Source: Microvenator marinus (GTDB lineage: Bacteria > Myxococcota_A > Bradymonadia > Bradymonadales > Bradymonadaceae). From it: DNA of 64,000 nucleotides. Positions 60,941 through 64,000 of the stretch are shown here, in pieces. The stretch covers positions 1,402,001 through 1,466,000 of the forward strand of contig NZ_CP042467.1 in the NCBI RefSeq assembly GCF_007993755.1, given 5' to 3'. The notes under the pieces were generated by a model. It made no database searches and was not told the origin of the DNA. It saw only the letters and a program-made list of their open reading frames with translations. How positions within the stretch are numbered: the stretch's first letter is position 1; each line of letters starts with the position of its first letter. The translations under genes were made by a program, and so were the position numbers.

Positions 60941-62191
60941 TCAGCCCAGAAGGTTGATGTCTTCCTCTTGGAGGGGATAGCGCAAGGATAGTGGATCGCG
61001 CTCCAGCCCAGCCAGCTTTCGAATCGCGGCATGAACATGGTCCGGACGAAGACGAACACCGCCCGACTCCACGACTTCCAGCGTTTGCGGGTTGACCTGC
61101 ATGAGCTGATGCCGAGGTCCTGACGCTCCGATCACACGGTTGCCGGGCACGCCTGCTCCCATCAGAATCATGGAATTGACCGACCAGTGGTCTTTGCCAT
61201 TTCCACCGTTGTAGCCTGGTGTACGGCCGAAATCCGAGCCGATGGCCACGAAGACGCGGTCTGCAATGCCCATGCTCTCGGCTTCCTCGAAGATGAAGTC
61301 CACGCCATCGAGAATGCGCTGCAACCTTGGGATGTGGCGATTATCGTGGTCTGAGTGTGTGTCAAATCCACCGATTCGCATCGAAACCGACACACCGAGA
61401 CCCGCACGGAATGAAGCCAAAGCGACGCGGGCCTGCCTGACGAGCTCGTTATTGTCGTTCACGTTATCCGGGAGGTACGAGATCACCTCTTTCAGCTCTT
61501 CCTCGCCCATCCGTGCGGTGTGCAGCGCGCCCATCGAGCTTCTCACCCGTGGCAACTTCATGCGCTCCATCTTTGCGGCGAGTCGCTCATCCGCAGCAGC
61601 TTTAATGCGGTCGAAGGCGTAATCACTGTGGAAGGTCTCTTCACGGTCCGGTGACACGCGGTTCGCAAACGCAATACGGGGAATGGTGTCCACTCGTTCT
61701 GCACGTGTCGCGCTGATCACGCCAAAGGTCTCGTCGTAGCCACCGTTGGTAATATAGCCCATCGGGAGGCTCGGTCCGAGCTTCGCCGCCACCAATGCCG
61801 CCAATGAGGGGTGTCCTTCGGCGAGCTTACCAGACCAGGTGTAGCGACGGCCTTGCTCGTGTCCATTGGTGGACATATCGATGCCGTTGATCACCATCAT
61901 GCGCTCGTAATGCTTCTGGAAGAACTCCGAATAGTTCTGAAGAGGCGCGTATCGAATATTGCCAGCTTCCTCGATAGCGTCGGTCGCATACCGATTCATG
62001 TTGTCGCGATCTCCTTTCGGGTCGATCAACGAGGTCGGGTCCCAACCACCTTCGGCCTGGATAAAGAAGAAGCAAGTCCCCTGATACACTCCAATTCCGG
62101 TGTCCTGAGCGCTGACTTCTCGCGCTCCCATCGGGCTTACCACCGTCAGACCAGCTGCTGCTGCTGCTTTTAGGAAAGTTCTTCTATGCAT
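60941..62191 (-). CDS. DUF1501-family protein with Tat signal
   Basis: A protein of 416 residues. The ATG at 62191 has AGGA with a six-base spacer. The N-terminus is a twin-arginine signal (HRRTFLKAAAAAGLTVVSP). The body shows the DUF1501 blocks 'MRIGGFDTHSDHDNRH', 'FVAIGSDFGRTPGYNGGNGKDHWS' and 'MGAGVPGNRVIG', similar to the sulfatase/alkaline-phosphatase-like fold of this family. It is exported folded. It follows the heme-containing protein after 56 bases, a gene order that is common in Planctomycetes and Myxococcota. The role of DUF1501 proteins is not established. Confidence 0.85.
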   Translation of the reverse strand: MHRRTFLKAAAAAGLTVVSPMGAREVSAQDTGIGVYQGTCFFFIQAEGGWDPTSLIDPKGDRDNMNRYATDAIEEAGNIRYAPLQNYSEFFQKHYERMMVINGIDMSTNGHEQGRRYTWSGKLAEGHPSLAALVAAKLGPSLPMGYITNGGYDETFGVISATRAERVDTIPRIAFANRVSPDREETFHSDYAFDRIKAAADERLAAKMERMKLPRVRSSMGALHTARMGEEELKEVISYLPDNVNDNNELVRQARVALASFRAGLGVSVSMRIGGFDTHSDHDNRHIPRLQRILDGVDFIFEEAESMGIADRVFVAIGSDFGRTPGYNGGNGKDHWSVNSMILMGAGVPGNRVIGASGPRHQLMQVNPQTLEVVESGGVRLRPDHVHAAIRKLAGLERDPLSLRYPLQEEDINLLG

Positions 62192-62247
62192 GGTCAATCC
62201 TCATCGTATCGTGTTTCGGACTCTCGGGGTCTCGGCTCTTTAGTGCA

Positions 62248-64000
62248 TTACTCGTAGAGGAATGCGTAATCGGTCAACATGTAGGAGAGCACTGCCATCC
62301 ATCCGCGGATGGTGTAGTTCGGGTCGTTGTTGACCCCATTCGAGCGGCACATATTGGGCAGCCCGTCTCCGTAATCATTCGTCAATCCGTCGTTGACGAC
62401 GTCGCGGAACAAACTCAAAGCGTGGTCGACATCTTCACTATTGACGTCCACTTTCTCTCCGAGCAGGTGGAAGTGCAAGTGCTGGATGTTCTGACGGATC
62501 GCTGCTTCGTTAGTCTCTAGTGTATCATCTGGCGAAACATGTGGGAAAAGCAGTCTCTCGCTTGGATCCAGGCTGAAGTCGTTAGGTCCAGCAAGGCAGC
62601 TCATCTCATTGCCCATGCGGCGTGCGATGCTCGAAGCAAGCGCGCTCGGGTCCTTCATGCGCTTCAAGATGGCTTGTGAATCGATACCGCCGTAGAGCAA
62701 GCGGAACTCACGGTTGTCCAAAAGAAGGTCGCGGTTGTTCACGCGCCAGCTTCGGCCAAGCAACGACTCGATTTTACGGTGCAATTGCTCAGGTGAAAGA
62801 AGGCGTGAAGTACCCATGCTCTTGAGCTCGAGCTGGCGCATTCCGTCGATGGAAGCTGCAGCATCCTCTGCTCGGTAGTATGGGCTCTTGACCAACTCTT
62901 TGATGATCGTCTTGAAGTTGTAGTTCGACTCAACGAACTTCAGACCGACCTGCTTGAAGAAGTTGTATTGAACTTCATAAGCGTGGAACTCTGCAGCGTA
63001 GCTGGCTGTGGTCGGATCTTGTGGGTAGCGCAATGGCTCATCGCCAGTCAACATTCTGTAGCCATGCTCCACAGCAGACACGATGAACCGTGGGTCTGCG
63101 GTAGTGCGCTGTGCAAGCCAGGACAAGCTCTCTGGATTATTCGACTGACCGAGGATCTCGCGCTCGATACCTGGAGGCAACATATCGGTGTACCAGCCGG
63201 AATCACGTGGGTTGTAGCGACCTTGCTCATCCCAGTTCTGGAAAGCACCCGCGATTGGGTCGATCACTTCGTGACATACCGTACACTGCGCATCGAAAAG
63301 CGTTGGGTTCTGGCTCGAGTCCGCAAGCGTTGGGTCGGTTGGGCGGTCTGCCAGACGAAGCACATCCGTCGCGAGGAAGAAGAGGTAGTAATAACCAGAA
63401 CGTGTGCGGTTACGGTTCGTCTCGGTCGTCGGGTACCGGTTCAGGAAGCTCGTTGTCGTCAATACACCCGCGTGAGGGATGCCTGGGATTGCTGCCTCTT
63501 TCATCTCGTTCGGGTCATTCATATCCGCGAAGCTCAACGTGCAATCTTCGCCAGTCGTACAATTTCCGTCACCATCCACAAGGCCGAATGACCGGGCCGA
63601 GTACGGATTCACGAGCGTATAATCAGCCGTCAAGATCTCGGTGAACGGACGGTCTTCACGCACAACATGGGCCACGATTTCAAGCGGTTCACGGGCAATT
63701 GCCGTGTTGGTGCGAGCGCGCGCCTGGTTTCGTGCGTTCTCGTCTCCGATATTCGAGTACCAATCACGATTCGGGTAGATATCGTCGTCGAGAAGGTCCA
63801 CCGCAGCTTCGTTGCGGTTGTACATATCGGTGTGCAAAACGTCGTTGAAGCTCTCCTTCAATCGGACGTAGAAGGCCTCTTCGGTCATCATTGAATCGAG
63901 AACTTCGTCTACACCGCTGTTCATCGCGGCCTCGTATTCTTCTTGGGTCGGAGCGCGACCAACAAGCGACAATGCGGCCTTACGAAGCGTTTGATCGTAG
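62248..64000 (-). CDS. c-type-heme protein of the DUF1549/DUF1592-like group, truncated by the window edge
   Basis: The frame is open to the window end, so the N-terminus is missing; at least 583 residues are visible. The visible N-part 'LSLVGRAPTQEEYEA' resembles the L-x-G-R-x-P-T-x-x-E start of DUF1549-type proteins. 'VVREDRPFTEILTADYTLVN' fits the following block. One heme site, CTVCH (near 63271-63288), precedes 'VIDPIAGAFQNWDEQGRY', a typical linker of these cytochrome-like proteins. The C-terminal region (to ADYAFLYE) is helical. No membrane helix appears in the visible part. It precedes the DUF1501 gene, presumably in the same operon. Confidence 0.68.
   Translation of the reverse strand, partial: YDQTLRKAALSLVGRAPTQEEYEAAMNSGVDEVLDSMMTEEAFYVRLKESFNDVLHTDMYNRNEAAVDLLDDDIYPNRDWYSNIGDENARNQARARTNTAIAREPLEIVAHVVREDRPFTEILTADYTLVNPYSARSFGLVDGDGNCTTGEDCTLSFADMNDPNEMKEAAIPGIPHAGVLTTTSFLNRYPTTETNRNRTRSGYYYLFFLATDVLRLADRPTDPTLADSSQNPTLFDAQCTVCHEVIDPIAGAFQNWDEQGRYNPRDSGWYTDMLPPGIEREILGQSNNPESLSWLAQRTTADPRFIVSAVEHGYRMLTGDEPLRYPQDPTTASYAAEFHAYEVQYNFFKQVGLKFVESNYNFKTIIKELVKSPYYRAEDAAASIDGMRQLELKSMGTSRLLSPEQLHRKIESLLGRSWRVNNRDLLLDNREFRLLYGGIDSQAILKRMKDPSALASSIARRMGNEMSCLAGPNDFSLDPSERLLFPHVSPDDTLETNEAAIRQNIQHLHFHLLGEKVDVNSEDVDHALSLFRDVVNDGLTNDYGDGLPNMCRSNGVNNDPNYTIRGWMAVLSYMLTDYAFLYE

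Overview
The window looks like a chromosomal segment of a free-living, diderm, lipoprotein-rich member of the Myxococcota/deltaproteobacterial group, most plausibly Bradymonadia-like. This is inferred from content, not from a marker-gene tree. The pointers are eleven predicted lipoproteins with eukaryote-like disulfide-rich modules (Kazal, EGF-like, RCC1, thrombospondin type 3), tandem 'CNDGVQNG-ETD-DCGG' repeats, two C-termini of the MYXO-CTERM type (Cys, hydrophobic helix, Arg cluster), several Hanks-type kinases and LysM/FecR proteins. No insertion sequence, integrase, prophage module or CRISPR array is visible. Genes are tightly packed, with many 4-nt ATGA start/stop overlaps and several convergent pairs whose stop codons overlap.

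Layout. 1-7.4 kb: 3' part of a CopA-type copper ATPase, then a 5.6 kb gene for a giant secreted adhesin-like protein (choice-of-anchor-like regions, C-type lectin fold, 11 Cys-rich repeats, 5 Ig-like repeats, sorting tail) closed by a strong terminator. 7.5-11.9 kb: methyltransferase-like protein overlapping an APC permease, two small lipoproteins and a small membrane protein. 12-17.5 kb: four-PAS hybrid histidine kinase followed at once by a divergent HemF-like protein, facing an acyl-CoA ligase. 17.6-25.6 kb: membrane Ser/Thr kinase, a Cys-rich lipoprotein, then an overlapping trio (RCC1 lipoprotein, TPR protein, TPM-domain protein with zinc ribbons) facing a LemA-like gene.

25.7-34.3 kb: an ATGA-coupled trio (macro-like/SIR2 fusion, lipoprotein, anion permease), a TPR-GGDEF diguanylate cyclase, a CaCA exchanger, an esterase lipoprotein and an EGF-like lipoprotein. 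34.4-43.5 kb: a long minus-strand run that reads as one envelope-sensing operon: sorted surface protein, OmpA/TSP3 protein, class IIIb-like adenylate cyclase, Ser/Thr kinase with pseudo-receiver, LysM-FecR protein with a barrel-like end, and a DUF429-like protein. 43.6-50 kb: lipocalin and Kazal lipoproteins, an unknown membrane-anchored protein, and a lytic transglycosylase overlapping a GluR0-like ligand-gated channel gene.

50-57 kb: a CDP-alcohol phosphatidyltransferase and a PLD-family lipoprotein that share a CTAG for their stop codons, then a four-gene MacA-MacB-MacB-TolC efflux operon. 57-64 kb: an unknown EF-loop lipoprotein, a tRNA-Lys/tRNA-Glu operon with its own promoter and terminator, tyrS, and a Tat-exported DUF1501 protein downstream of a c-type heme protein that runs off the window.

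The strongest candidates for undescribed biology are the 34.4-43.5 kb signalling operon, the macro-like/SIR2 fusion, the transglycosylase/ligand-gated-channel pair and the TPM/LemA locus.
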